Source of the DNA: Paralithodes platypus
Taxonomy: Eukaryota; Arthropoda; Malacostraca; Decapoda; Lithodidae
NCBI GenBank assembly: GCA_032716605.1
Contig: CM064551.1
Coordinates: forward strand, 46,614,898-46,678,897
Length of the DNA stretch: 64,000 bases
Direction: 5' to 3'
Shown here: positions 33,401 to 43,551 of the stretch, piece after piece
Layout of the letters: the number at the start of each line of letters is the position of its first letter
Numbering within the stretch: position 1 is the stretch's first letter
Translations under genes and position numbers: made by a program
Notes under the pieces: generated by a model
The model's database searches: none
What the model saw: the letters and a program-made list of their open reading frames with translations, nothing else
What the model was told of the DNA's origin: nothing

Positions 33401-34684
33401 TAAAAAAGACGCCGGCCCCCAAATTATCTCGTAGGTCAAAAACGGGGAAGCCTGACAAATATACGAGATCTAACTTCTCCCGAAGTATCTTTTTAGATCG
33501 TCATATGTTGAAGGCGGCGATACAAAACGTATCCCTCAACTGTCTGGTTAACTAACTGAATTGTAAATTCGTTATTCCCACCCTTCCAGGGACCACCCGC
33601 CGGGTGTGAATATTAGTTTAAAAAAGGTTCACCCCAATTGTGCCTTAAATTGCCGTATGTTGAAGGAGGCGATACACAATGCATCCCTCAATTGTCTGGT
33701 CAACTAAACTGAATTTTTGCAAATTCGGTCATCCCACCCTACCAGGTTGCACCCGCCGGGTGATTTAAAGTTTAAAAGTTAACCCCAATTGTTCCTAACC
33801 CCACATCTTTGTAAAAGATCGCCGGGGAGGAAATACAACAACAGCATAATTTTATATTGGCTTTGCAAAACCGAAAAAACTACAAACAACACGTGTCCGT
33901 ATGAACACTGTTAGATGGGTACAGCCAATCCGCCGGGAATCAGAAGGAGCCTGAAACAGGCACCCCAGAGACGCAGTCCTGGGGAGCCACAGACACCCAC
34001 TCGCCGGGGAAACAAGCCTGTTTTTAAACCACGCGTGGCCAAAACTCGGCAACCAGCCGGGTTTTTTCATGGTGTAACTGAGAAAAACCCGCCGGAAATA
34101 ACCCACCCCGTCCAGATACCATCTGAACGCAACACAGGACCGAGGCGTAGCCAAAACACAACTAACGCCGGGCCCAACATAGTCCGTGGAATTAGCCAAT
34201 ACACAACTAACCCAGGACACATAAATAGTCCGTGGAATTAGCCAATACACAACTAAACCAGGACACACATCACACAGTAGTACATATTTAGAAAATAAAT
34301 CAATAACACTTGTATATGTGGTAAAGCTACGAGAGGCTGGCTAGGCCTAGGCAGACGGATAACATTAACATGTCGGAATATAAACAAAAAGCACTGAATT
34401 ATATCACAACAGGAACCACCGCCAACACACCACTGTAGCAAATACTTCCGGCAAAGGGAAGAACTGACTCGGGACCCAGAAAAAACTTCACTAAGTGAAG
34501 AAAAATACGCTGGGAACGTCAGCAAAAATACGCTACCTCATCAGAAAGATAAAAGGAAGCAATAACGCGTAATGAAAGCCGCCTGCATCACAAAGCTAGC
34601 TAACTGTGAAAAAGTTCACCTGTCCACAACCAGACCACGAGGGTACATCCGAAATAGATGCCCCAAACACACGACCCAAAATAC
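29260..34684 (-). repeat. Tandemly expanded DIRS-E leader
   Basis: In A, C and D the leader is about 2 kb; in E it is about 5.9 kb. A block around ATTAAAGATTTCAGCATATC recurs at about 29513, 29939 and 32054. The stretch about 30434-31890 recurs about 1950 bp later at 32385-33840, with few differences. Relics of the gag start (MATFAPVFALCITPSCSG) are seen at 31109 down to ~31008 and 33056 down to ~32960, and a degenerate one near 29310. Stem-loop cassettes of the CACCCGCCGGGTG type are correspondingly multiplied (31650, 31806, 33597, 33752). Confidence 0.8.
30268..30432 (+). mobile_element. 5'-truncated LINE-N family 3' end
   Basis: About 165 bp, nearly identical to 54484-54645 (CCTAACGGCC, GGGCTATCCTTAGTTGG, AATTATGCAAGGCTGG, then (ATT)n). 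It is present in the first tandem leader block of E and absent from the second (32380). The offset between blocks changes from ~2115 to ~1951 across it, so it inserted after the duplication. Confidence 0.85.
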
Positions 34685-35033
34685 TATAGGTTTGACTCCT
34701 GTAAGGAGATAAAGAAAACCTAATATTTAGTAGTGGCCCCGTAATCATTGACGAACATGCCTATTACATAAGGCATCCTCTTCAAACACTAATCCGCCGT
34801 AGTTTGAATCTACCGCGCAGAGCATTTAAAAACTGAGGAGCCTTCATCATGAGCGCACGCGACCTCACTCATGGCTTCAGTCATTATGAATTGGGTTCTC
34901 ACTACGAAAAAACTTCGTAAAAAATAAAAACAAAAAGAAAATAAGAATAACTATCCAATAAGCTTTCCATCATATCGTGGATGTACTTGTGTGGATTTCT
35001 GACCAGACGCTGAATCAGGCGTCATTCCTCCTT
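34685..35033. repeat. DIRS-C 3' inverted terminal repeat
   Basis: Pairs with 43076-43384. Both ITRs of this copy share a private variant (GGATTTCTGACC here, GGTCAGAAATCC at the other end), while the other copies have GGATCTTTGACC. The two ends were therefore copied from one template or converted together. Confidence 0.9.
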
Positions 35034-35107
35034 CACTGACATATCAAGTAAACCAAAATCTTTAATACATCAACGAATGGGAAGGGGACGGTCGGGAGGG
35101 CCCCAGT

Positions 35108-35215
35108 CGTCAATGATTACGGGGCCACTACTAAATATTAGGTTTTCTTTATCTCCTTACAGGAGTCAAACCTATAATTTATTAGTGGCCCCTCCATCAT
35201 TGACGAACATGCCTG
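35108..35215. other. DIRS-C internal complementary region
   Basis: Complement of the 3' end (ACTAAATATTAGG...CAAACCTATA) abutting ATTTATTAGTGGCCCCTCC, the 5' terminus. It matches the ends of copy C. Confidence 0.9.
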
Positions 35216-35780
35216 ATATCTAAGACTGGAGGGGGACATTCGTAATCATATCATAACTCTAGAAAAGCAGATAATAAAAACAACCACATAGTATTCTTAC
35301 TTTTTGAAAAATGTATTTAATACGGCGTAGGCCGGAAATATACAAGAAAAAGGGGTTCAGGCAGGTGCGTGCTTCAAAGAAGCCTGCCCGACAAAAATGG
35401 GTAACCCTGAAGATTCTGAACACAGATCTGTAGTTACAAAAGGCACCCCACTCAACGAGTGGTGACAAAAATAATAAGTTATAAGTTTATATGTGCACAT
35501 CATAAACCCCAAAATACATGTGGAGATCAATTGCCAATGAACTCCATTGAACTAATATTACATTGCTTTCGCAGCTAAAACTACTATAACAACACCGTTG
35601 TTTTGTACTAAACCTTGTACTAGCACAAATTCTCGCAGAGAAATTTTCATATCACATTTTAACCTTAAATTGTATCACAGCTCTCATACTCCGGCGGGGT
35701 CTAGGGTGTCCTATGTCAACTGACTGCATCCCCCCCCCCCCCCCTTCCGTGAAAATAAACATAAGTGACTGCAGGGCCAC

Positions 35781-38588
35781 CTAGACCCTCTGCCTTAAAG
35801 CTATACATGGTAAGGAAGGTTTGTCTAGAGCAACTGACAAGTATCTAGAGAGAAACGTATGATTAGACGCCCACAACTGTGTGGACGCAATATCTTCAAC
35901 TGAAAAGTTTTTCAGGAAACGTAAAGAGGCCTCCCACTTGCGTAAATCGTGGGCCCTACCCACAACGCCGGGATTACTCTCTTTAATGACTTCTACCAGA
36001 AGAGAGGCTAATCGCCGTTTAAGTAAGCGTTTACCCGTACTCGCTACCCATAAAGCACCTTGGGGGTTATGAGGAGCTATTCTCAAATATTTGGTTAGAG
36101 CTTGCACTGGACATAAATTATGATGCACCTTTCCCCTTTTTAACACCGGCACCGTGAACTCAGAAAACACGTGTGCACTATGCTCATTCTTGGCTACAAA
36201 CGCCGGGGAGGGTGCAATGGAAATTGAATCATTAAGTCTACCAAACCTAAGACAATTAGGTGTGTTGCTCATCGCCGCCAGCTCAGACACTCTGTTTCCG
36301 GTGGCCAAAGCCAAAAGGAAAACTGCCTTCATTAAGATTAAAGCAAAGTCTGCAGTATTTTGATACAGACGAGAATGAAGTAAAGACAAAGCTTTGTCCA
36401 GAGACCAAGTAGGCATGAGCTGACGGGGAGGTGGGCGGAGTTTAAAACACGCTCTCATAAATCCTGTTTCCTCCGTCGCCGGTATGGATAGACCTGTAAG
36501 GTCGAAAAAGGGCACTCTAATCGCAGTTAAGTGATTCTTCAAAGTAACCACAGATAAACGTTTCTGCTCAAACAGATAGTTCAAGTAATTAAAAACCAAT
36601 GCCACTGAGGGTACAGTTTGTTCCGTTCTAACAATCCAAGAAGTAAAAGCTTTCCAATGAGATTGATATTGTCGCTTAGTAGACTGAGTATATTGATTGA
36701 GCAATTTATTGGTCACATCCCTACCGTATGGTGCTAGCCACTTGGCCTCCTGAATGTCCATAATGCAAAAGTCAGCGAGGTCGCTAGGTTGCCAATCGTG
36801 TCTAAGTGGAAGTACCCGACCGGGAGCGATACCGGGTCCGGGCACCACATTATTAATTGCTGGTACCATACCTGCGCCGGCCACAGGGGCGCGATTAGCG
36901 AGACTAAGCCTCGATAATCTCGTAGTTTGTTCACTACGTGGCACATTAGTGACGCATCTGGCGGCGGAAACAGATAGATGGAGCTCCATCTGTTCCAGTC
37001 TGTCACTAGGGCGTCTGGCCCCCCTGCCGGCGTTATCGCCCGGCGGGTGAGGTATAGAGGGAGCTTGTGAGTCTCCTCGGACGCAAAAAGATCCACTTGT
37101 GGATGGGAGAGCTCCGCAATCATTAGGTCGAAAATGGGTTGCTTGAGCTCCCATTCTACTGTCGTGCTCTGTCTCCGGGACAGAGCGTCTGCCCAGACGT
37201 TCGCTACGCCTGGGAGATAAGATGCGTGAAGATAAATATCTAGACTGCTGGCTAGAACAAAAATCTCTTCCGACACGAGTAGCAACTTCCTTGACCTCGT
37301 TGACCCTTGTTTCTGAATACAGTGAACTGCATTCAGATTGTCCATTCTGAAGGCCACCGACTTGCCCCGTAACGCCGGGCCGTGAGCCTGAAGGAAATAC
37401 AAGGGGACTAGTAACTCTTTGACATTTATGTGAGAGATTTCTAAGTGGGACCAAAGTCCCTGACCCTGGTGCCCCTGATTTGACTGAAATCCCCACCCTA
37501 TGGTGCCTGACGCATCCGTGTCTACCCATACCGTTGGAGGAGGAGAGGTCCATGACATGATTGAGTGCAATGTTTCCCTCTTCGCCCTGACCGCTAGTAA
37601 GGTGTGGATTAATTTTGGTATGGGCCATAATTTTCCCGCCGGTAAGAGTGGGAAATATTTGTTGCCTTCCAATATTAATCGTTTTACTTTCAACCGGCCC
37701 AACTTGACAGTTAGCTGAATCCAGTTGAGAGAGCCGACCAGAGACTCCCAGACTCTTCGTGTCGTAGTCAGACTGTGAAGAAACCTGAACAGTTTCCTGC
37801 GAAACCTGTTGCGATTGTCCACACTCTGACTCAGAGTGAGAGCGGCGGTGTCCCAGACCAGCCCTATCCACTGAATTACTCTTGAGGGAACAAGGTTTGA
37901 CTTTACCAGATTTACCTTGAAGCCTAGAGTTTTGACATGATTTAAAATGATATTGACATGTTTTATGCATAATTGTTGTGTCTCTGCCACCACCAGCCAG
38001 TCGTCTAGATACCACAACACTCTGATTCCCTGTTTTAACAACGGCATCAGGGCTTGCCGGACTAGTTTCGTGAATAGTCGAGGTGCTAGGTTCAAACCGA
38101 ACGGCATCCTCTGAAAAACAAAATTTTGGTGCCTGATCCTCAAGGCCAGAAACCTTTGAAATCTTTTGTTGACCGACACGTGCCAATAGGCGTCTGTCAG
38201 GTCTAGGGAACACATCCAGCCTCCCGGCGGAAGTGTTAGCCTGATTTGATGAACTGTTAACATTCTGAAAGACTCGTTGTAAATGTGAAGATTCAGATAA
38301 GACAGGTCTACGACCGGCCTCATCTGAACACTGTCCCGTTTGGGAACCAAAAACAGTTTTGACGTGAATACAGGGTAATCTGGAGGGACCGGGATGATGA
38401 CATTCTTGGCAATCATCTCCTGGACCAGCGACTCCACCTCTAATGAAACACAATTTGCCGTTGTCGGCTGACGTAAGCGAGGTCGCCGGAGCCACTGCCA
38501 AGTGATGCCTTTGCGTGCCACCATCCGTGCCCAGGTTTTTAACGGCCATGCTTGGTGACACGTTCGGAACGACCCAGTTAGCAGACAA
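35781..38588 (-). CDS. DIRS-C tyrosine recombinase (intact catalytic residues) in a 935-codon ORF
   Basis: The recombinase joins cDNA circles into target DNA by strand exchange. The C-terminal ~325 residues contain the core-binding segment (TQSTKRQYQSHWKAFTSWIV), then Arg ~766 in TGNRVSELAAMS, His ~880 and Arg ~883 in AHDLRKW, Trp ~906 in TQLWASN, and Tyr ~916 in LSRYLSV. This is the full R-HxxR-W-Y set. The first ~610 codons overlap the RT/RNase H gene in another frame. By rough hand comparison with copy A, this upstream stretch differs at about one residue in four, against about one in nine in the RT frame, so RT is the constrained frame there. The true YR start is uncertain. Confidence 0.85.
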   Translation of the reverse strand: MSANWVVPNVSPSMAVKNLGTDGGTQRHHLAVAPATSLTSADNGKLCFIRGGVAGPGDDCQECHHPGPSRLPCIHVKTVFGSQTGQCSDEAGRRPVLSESSHLQRVFQNVNSSSNQANTSAGRLDVFPRPDRRLLARVGQQKISKVSGLEDQAPKFCFSEDAVRFEPSTSTIHETSPASPDAVVKTGNQSVVVSRRLAGGGRDTTIMHKTCQYHFKSCQNSRLQGKSGKVKPCSLKSNSVDRAGLGHRRSHSESECGQSQQVSQETVQVSSQSDYDTKSLGVSGRLSQLDSANCQVGPVESKTINIGRQQIFPTLTGGKIMAHTKINPHLTSGQGEEGNIALNHVMDLSSSNGMGRHGCVRHHRVGISVKSGAPGSGTLVPLRNLSHKCQRVTSPLVFPSGSRPGVTGQVGGLQNGQSECSSLYSETRVNEVKEVATRVGRDFCSSQQSRYLSSRILSPRRSERLGRRSVPETEHDSRMGAQATHFRPNDCGALPSTSGSFCVRGDSQAPSIPHPPGDNAGRGARRPSDRLEQMELHLSVSAARCVTNVPRSEQTTRLSRLSLANRAPVAGAGMVPAINNVVPGPGIAPGRVLPLRHDWQPSDLADFCIMDIQEAKWLAPYGRDVTNKLLNQYTQSTKRQYQSHWKAFTSWIVRTEQTVPSVALVFNYLNYLFEQKRLSVVTLKNHLTAIRVPFFDLTGLSIPATEETGFMRACFKLRPPPRQLMPTWSLDKALSLLHSRLYQNTADFALILMKAVFLLALATGNRVSELAAMSNTPNCLRFGRLNDSISIAPSPAFVAKNEHSAHVFSEFTVPVLKRGKVHHNLCPVQALTKYLRIAPHNPQGALWVASTGKRLLKRRLASLLVEVIKESNPGVVGRAHDLRKWEASLRFLKNFSVEDIASTQLWASNHTFLSRYLSVALDKPSLPCIALRQRV

Positions 38589-38638
38589 GGGTTCGCCGGC
38601 TGTACTTCCCTCGGTTCCTCCGGCTTTAAGACAGGCAC
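36734..38638 (-). CDS. DIRS-C reverse transcriptase / RNase H / methyltransferase-like protein, intact
   Basis: 634 codons, uninterrupted. RT region ~75-300: SLDLTDAYWHVSV (~144) and WYLDDWLVVAE (~209, YxDD). RNase H ~368-490: DTDASGTIGWG (~373), Glu in INVKELL (~408), Asp in RMDNLNAVHC (~433), and VWADALSRR (~484). The C-terminus has VDLFAS (~516), then FPPP (~557), then LIAPLWPAQVWY. This order (DLFA, then an NPPY-like box, then a hydrophobic strand with P-W-P) recalls the DAM-like methyltransferase domain reported in DIRS1 elements, with FPPP in place of NPPY; that match is inference. It starts 18 bp downstream of the gag stop and overlaps the YR frame. Confidence 0.9.
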   Translation of the reverse strand: MPVLKPEEPREVQPANPCLLTGSFRTCHQAWPLKTWARMVARKGITWQWLRRPRLRQPTTANCVSLEVESLVQEMIAKNVIIPVPPDYPVFTSKLFLVPKRDSVQMRPVVDLSYLNLHIYNESFRMLTVHQIRLTLPPGGWMCSLDLTDAYWHVSVNKRFQRFLALRIRHQNFVFQRMPFGLNLAPRLFTKLVRQALMPLLKQGIRVLWYLDDWLVVAETQQLCIKHVNIILNHVKTLGFKVNLVKSNLVPSRVIQWIGLVWDTAALTLSQSVDNRNRFRRKLFRFLHSLTTTRRVWESLVGSLNWIQLTVKLGRLKVKRLILEGNKYFPLLPAGKLWPIPKLIHTLLAVRAKRETLHSIMSWTSPPPTVWVDTDASGTIGWGFQSNQGHQGQGLWSHLEISHINVKELLVPLYFLQAHGPALRGKSVAFRMDNLNAVHCIQKQGSTRSRKLLLVSEEIFVLASSLDIYLHASYLPGVANVWADALSRRQSTTVEWELKQPIFDLMIAELSHPQVDLFASEETHKLPLYLTRRAITPAGGPDALVTDWNRWSSIYLFPPPDASLMCHVVNKLRDYRGLVSLIAPLWPAQVWYQQLIMWCPDPVSLPVGYFHLDTIGNLATSLTFALWTFRRPSG

Positions 38639-38655
38639 TGGGAGTGAGAGAGACT

Positions 38656-41276
38656 TTAGTTTTTTGATGGTGGGTTTGGTGGTGTTGGACGCTTCGCCGG
38701 CTGGCTGGTGTGGGCCGAAGACTGGCCCTGCCCCGGCTTATACTGGCCGCGTCCTCTCTGTCCTGAAAACCCTCTCTGTCTATGCCTGAACTGACCCAGG
38801 GGGGATTGGGAGGACTTAGGCGGAAGAAACGGCTTAGAACCCCCTGGCTGAGCTTTAGTAGGAGGCTTAGGTTTGGGGAAGTTAAATGCAGGTTTCTTAG
38901 CCTGTGCGGGACTGTGCTTCACGGCCTGTGCCATGTTAAACACTGTTCGCCATACATCAGGGGACATTAAAGAAGGAGTAAGTACTGGGGACATTACCAC
39001 CTGGTTAGCAATGCGATCAGGCAGCTTGCGAACTAATGACATCCTAAGATCCTGTCGTGCTCGCACCGCCTCAAGTAAGGCTGTGCGTATGTCACCTAAG
39101 GATTGAATCGACGACTGAAGAATCAGACGCCGGGATAACTCAACTGATCTTCGAGCATCCGCGTCTGCGATTGCCTGAGTAGACCTGAGTAAAGACTTAG
39201 CCACCTGTTGAGAAACTATGTACTGTGAAAACAGGCGGAAAGCTTTTCCCCTTAGCCTAAATTCTCTGTCTAGGTGAGAAGGGGTAGGGGTAGTGAATGG
39301 GTCCTTTAGTTCACAAAGATTAATCTTATGGGCAGCTAGAAAAGAAAATAAAGCTGACGGAACTCCGCCGGCAGAACCTACCGGCATGGAGAACCATGAA
39401 TGTGTATCCTGAGGGATCTGGTGGGAAGATTTAGAAGTGAAAGTGGTTGCAAAGTTTTGAGCCTCTACCTCCCAATCCACCCAAGGTCCTGGTCCCAACT
39501 GTCCCACCTTCAATACTGGATTAGCTGTCTCGTCTGTGACGGTCTGTAAATCTAGTTCAGGAGTAAGAGCCGACAGAGCCTTAATATCATTAAACCCATC
39601 CAGCTTAGACCAGTCTGAAAAAAGTTTTGAAGCTGAGGCAGGGGGTAAAGCAGGCTTAGATGCATAAACAAAATAATCCTGATGATAATAACTAGGTATA
39701 GCCTTGATATTTACGTCCAAAACATTACCCAAGGCATCCAATGCCCTTAATTTCTTTGACTTATTTCCCTGGATAAACCACTCACGTGGTACCGGGAGTT
39801 CCCCTGACAAGGTAGGCTGGGCAAGCTCTGGCTTAGAGGGGTTCAAAAGAACCCATGACTCGTCTGGCCCATAAAGCAGGGGCATAGCTACCTTTCTAAG
39901 AGGCGCTTTGTCTAGAGGGGGTGGATTAACATCCGTAATGACCCTGACATTTGACGTAGTGAATGCCGCCGTAGCTGGCTTAGAGCTCCCTGCCGGTGAC
40001 AGAGTAGGAGGGTTAGGAATCTTAGATAAATCGATTGACGTTATCAGAGGCCGTACCGCAGAACTTGTCAAGGGAGCCCCCAAGTCCATTGTGGGGTTTT
40101 CTCGTTGTTGACTAAAGAATTTAGATAGAGCATGAGTAAGTAACCCATCAATTTCTTGTGCTGTAACAAACTGGTTAGATGCAGAACTTTCAGGTGAATC
40201 AGTATTATCATGGGCGGCGTCCAGGCCTGAGCCTGACCCTTGTCCCTCCCTATCTGAAATTATTGACACTTCATCTTGTTCCTCCCGATCCTCCTGAGAA
40301 GACCCCGCCGAGGCAGGGGCACCTTGTTTCCAAGATAAGTCAGGGATAGAGGATGGGGTCGCCGCGTCCCTGTGGACATCGGCTACTGTGTGACTCGTAT
40401 GAGTCGGACGTGGATGGTCAGACCCTGGTTGAGCAAACCGCCAAACACCGAGGCTCTGGCCTACGCTCTCTTGAGAGTCTGAAACATTCTCAATTATTGA
40501 ATTTCCTGAACTTTCCGTTTCTAGGGTTAAAATATCAATAGGTAAATCTTGTTTAGGGACAGGCGCTTCACTATACTCTGAGGCTGTAACAGAAACATTT
40601 TCAGGTGTAGAGGTACGATGAGATGCACTAGACTTAGGAGAATGTCGAGAGGACTTCCTATGGGAATCCTTTTTGGAGGATTTGTGGCTACGGTGTGACC
40701 GCGAACTAGACCTAGATTTGGAAGAATCACCACCATGACCACTGGGGGAAGCTTCAGTCTTACACTTCTTACTAGCCGGGGAAGAGGCACGACTTGAAGA
40801 CTGCTGTCTGAGAGGTGACCTTGACCTCGATCTCGCCTGCGACGAGGAGGTGGCTGCCGGGGGAGTAGGCTCTCTCGGGCGTTTAGACGTATCCACAGAC
40901 GATACAGAACCCTGGCTAGTCTCTGTCGGCTTAAAACCCGTTACTCTAGAGGTACGTTTAGGGGGAGGGTGCTCTGACAGCAACTTATCCCAAAGTGGGA
41001 CGTTGTCACATTGAAGTGACTTATGTGCGACAATGGTAGTGTAGGCCGACATTTGTTGTCTGACCTCTCTCAACGCTACCGCCGCGGTCTTGTCATTGTC
41101 ACACAGGACTTTATTGGCTAATTGGGAGCAAAAGGAAGAATTAAGTGTAACCCAGAGAGACCCCTTGAACGGTCTAGACATCTAACACACCTTATGCAAA
41201 GGGTATGCGCAAAAATTGGGATACCCGCGCAAGTAGGGGTAATGCACAGGGCAAAAACTGGGGCCACAGTAGCCAT
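38656..41276 (-). pseudogene. DIRS-C gag-like gene with one early frameshift
   Basis: The family start ATG is at 41276. The N-terminal Cys/His module (CITPTCAG, AHTLCIRCVRC) reads to about codon 46. There an extra CT (GGTCTCTCTGGG against GGTTTGTGGG in copy A) shifts the frame. The remaining 841 codons (from 41181) are open: a Ser/Arg-rich zone (SSQARSRSRSPLRQQ, SSRSHRSHKSSKKDSH) at ~110-190, the conserved region common to all copies, and a Gln/Gly/Arg tail (GQRGRGQYKPGQGQS). Gag identity is by position; I see no retroviral-type CCHC knuckle. Confidence 0.85.
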
Positions 41277-43075
41277 GACAGAGACTGGTGTGAGGAAACT
41301 ACCGCCGGGTCTGTATTGGTCCGCCGGAGCTCAGCTCTGGAAAAATAAAGAAAAATTTCCAGGAATTAATGCTCATAAGGTTAACCCAAGTGTTCGCATA
41401 CAAGTGTTAATAACCCGCCGGGTAACGGGATGCAAAGACACAGCTAACACATCTCGCTATGCGGCGGGGTGTAAAGAGGCTAAACAAATCTTTTTAGCTA
41501 AAGAACATGAAGAATACCCTCTGATATAATGGTCCAGTATGGCACTTATAGTCTGTAGGAGGTGGTGACTGTCTCAAGATTCAATTTTGTAACAAAGCCC
41601 CCCTCATAAAGACGCCGGCCCTTGAAATATTTTAGTAGAATAGCCCAGGGCAGGAATATACGAGATCTGATTTTTTAACGAATTGTCCCAAACGATCGTC
41701 GTAAAAATAGAAGGCGGCGATACTGAAAGTATCACCCAATTAAGGTTAATCGAAATTGAATTTGTTTATAAATTCCTTAGTTCCTCCACTTAGGGGCACC
41801 CGCCGGGTGTGGGAATCGATTTGGTTAAACCTCACTGAACCTTCAATTGCCGTAAGAGTAAAGGCAGCGATACACAGAGTATCACTAAAATGGATTGGTT
41901 AACTATATGAGACCTAAGTCGTTTATCCCACCCTGCTCAGGTGCACCCGCCGGGTGAGAAGTCTAAAAGTTAACCCCACAAGTTCCTGACCCCACTTCTT
42001 TGTAAAAGATCGCCGGGGAGGAACGCCTAAACAACAGCTAGGTTTTCCATGTGGTTGTCGTAAACCAGGTAGAAAAAACCTATAAAAACGAGTGTTCTCA
42101 AGAACGTCGTTTTTTATATATATCTATATATATATATAAGGATGGGTACAGCCATCCCGCCGGGAATTTAAAGGAGGCCTGAAACCAGGCACCCACAGAG
42201 ACGCAGTCCTGGAGAGCCACAGACACCTCCCCACGCCGGGGAACCAGCCAGAGTTAAAAACCACGTGTGGCCCAACACTGCTCATCGGTCAGGATTTTTC
42301 ATGGTGAAACCGAGAAAAAACCCGCCGGAAGGCAAACCCCACCCTGAACAGACACCATCTGAACAATACGACACGAGGAGAGACACGCACGACTAACCAA
42401 GGTCACAACATAATCCGTGGAATTAGCCAATACACAACTAAACCAGGAAACAATTATAGTCCGAGGAATTAGCCAATACACAACTAAAACCCGGATACAC
42501 ATGACACAGTAGGGCATATTTATAAAATAAATAATAACACTAGACATGTGGCAAAGCTACGAGCGGCTGGCTAGGCCTAGGTAGACGGCATGAAAATAGT
42601 TGAAATATAAACACACACTGGAATATCACAACAGGAACCACCGCCAACACACCACCGTAGCGATAACTTCCCACCCCGGGAAGCCTGACACGGACCCAGA
42701 AAAAACTTCACTAAGTGAAGAAAAATACGCTGGGAACGTCAGCAAACACACAGCTTACCTCATCAGAAGGATAAAAGGCAGCAATAATTAACGCGTAATG
42801 AAAGCCGCCTGCATCACCAACTAACACAACTGTGAAAAGTTCACGTGTCCACAACAGGACCACGAGGGTACATCCGAAATAGATGCCCCATACACACGAC
42901 CCAAAATACACTGCACTGCGGGCAACCAGCCCAGGACACTCCTGCTACGCCTATCCTAACCTTACTCGATACATCCTAGAGTAAACAAATGAGAAAAAAC
43001 TCACTAGGGACGCAACGAATGCGGAACCAGCGGAGCCTGAAAGGTACGTCCGGGCAGGCTGAGCGCAGAGCAAAG
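41277..43075 (-). other. DIRS-C leader with stem-loop cassettes
   Basis: Contains two cassettes, each an imperfect ATCGYCG...CGGCGAT hairpin (41694-41721, 41849-41872) followed ~75-90 bp later by a CACCCGCCGGGTG palindrome (about 41798 and 41946). It also contains the 51-bp tandem repeat (42412-42500) and a short TA repeat (42113-42140). No ORF. Confidence 0.7.
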
Positions 43076-43384
43076 AAGGAGGAATGACGCCTGATTCAGC
43101 GTCTGGTCAGAAATCCACACAAGTACATCCACGATATGATGGAAAGCTTATTGGATAGTTATTCTTATTTTATTTTTGTTTTTATTTTTTACGAAATTTG
43201 TTCGTAGTGAGAACCCAATTCATAATGACTGAAGCCATGAGTGAGGTCGCGTGCGCTCATGATGAAGGCTCCTCAGTTTTTAAATGCTCTGCGCGGTAGA
43301 TTCAAACTACGGCGGATTAGTGTTTGAAGAGGATGCCTTATGTAATAGGCATGTTCGTCAATGATGGAGGGGCCACTAATAAAT
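43076..43384. repeat. DIRS-C 5' inverted terminal repeat
   Basis: 309 bp, ending GGGGCCACTAATAAAT at the junction with DIRS-E (43384/43385). Confidence 0.9.
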
Positions 43385-43551
43385 ACTGCACTGCGGGCAA
43401 CCAGCCCAGGACACTCCTGCTACGCATATCCTAACCCTACTCGATACATCCCGGAGTAAACAAATGAGAAAAAACTCACTAGCGACGCAGCAAATGCGGA
43501 ACCAGCGGAGCGTGGAGAGACACGTCCGGGCCGGCTGACCGCAGAGCAGAG

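Larger units (their letters stand above)
34685..43384 (-). mobile_element. DIRS1-like retrotransposon, copy C (most intact)
   Basis: 8.7 kb, minus orientation, inserted in the DIRS-E leader: 3' ITR 34685-35033, ICR 35108-35215, poly-C 35730-35744, YR 35781-38588, RT/RNase H 36734-38638, gag 38656-41276, leader, and 5' ITR 43076-43384. The flanks AAAATAC and ACTGCACTG join to the sequence of uninterrupted copy D (53564-53578) with no duplication. RT/RNase H and YR are fully open; only gag carries a frameshift. It is the youngest insertion in the stack. Copy D is its closest relative here. Confidence 0.95.
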
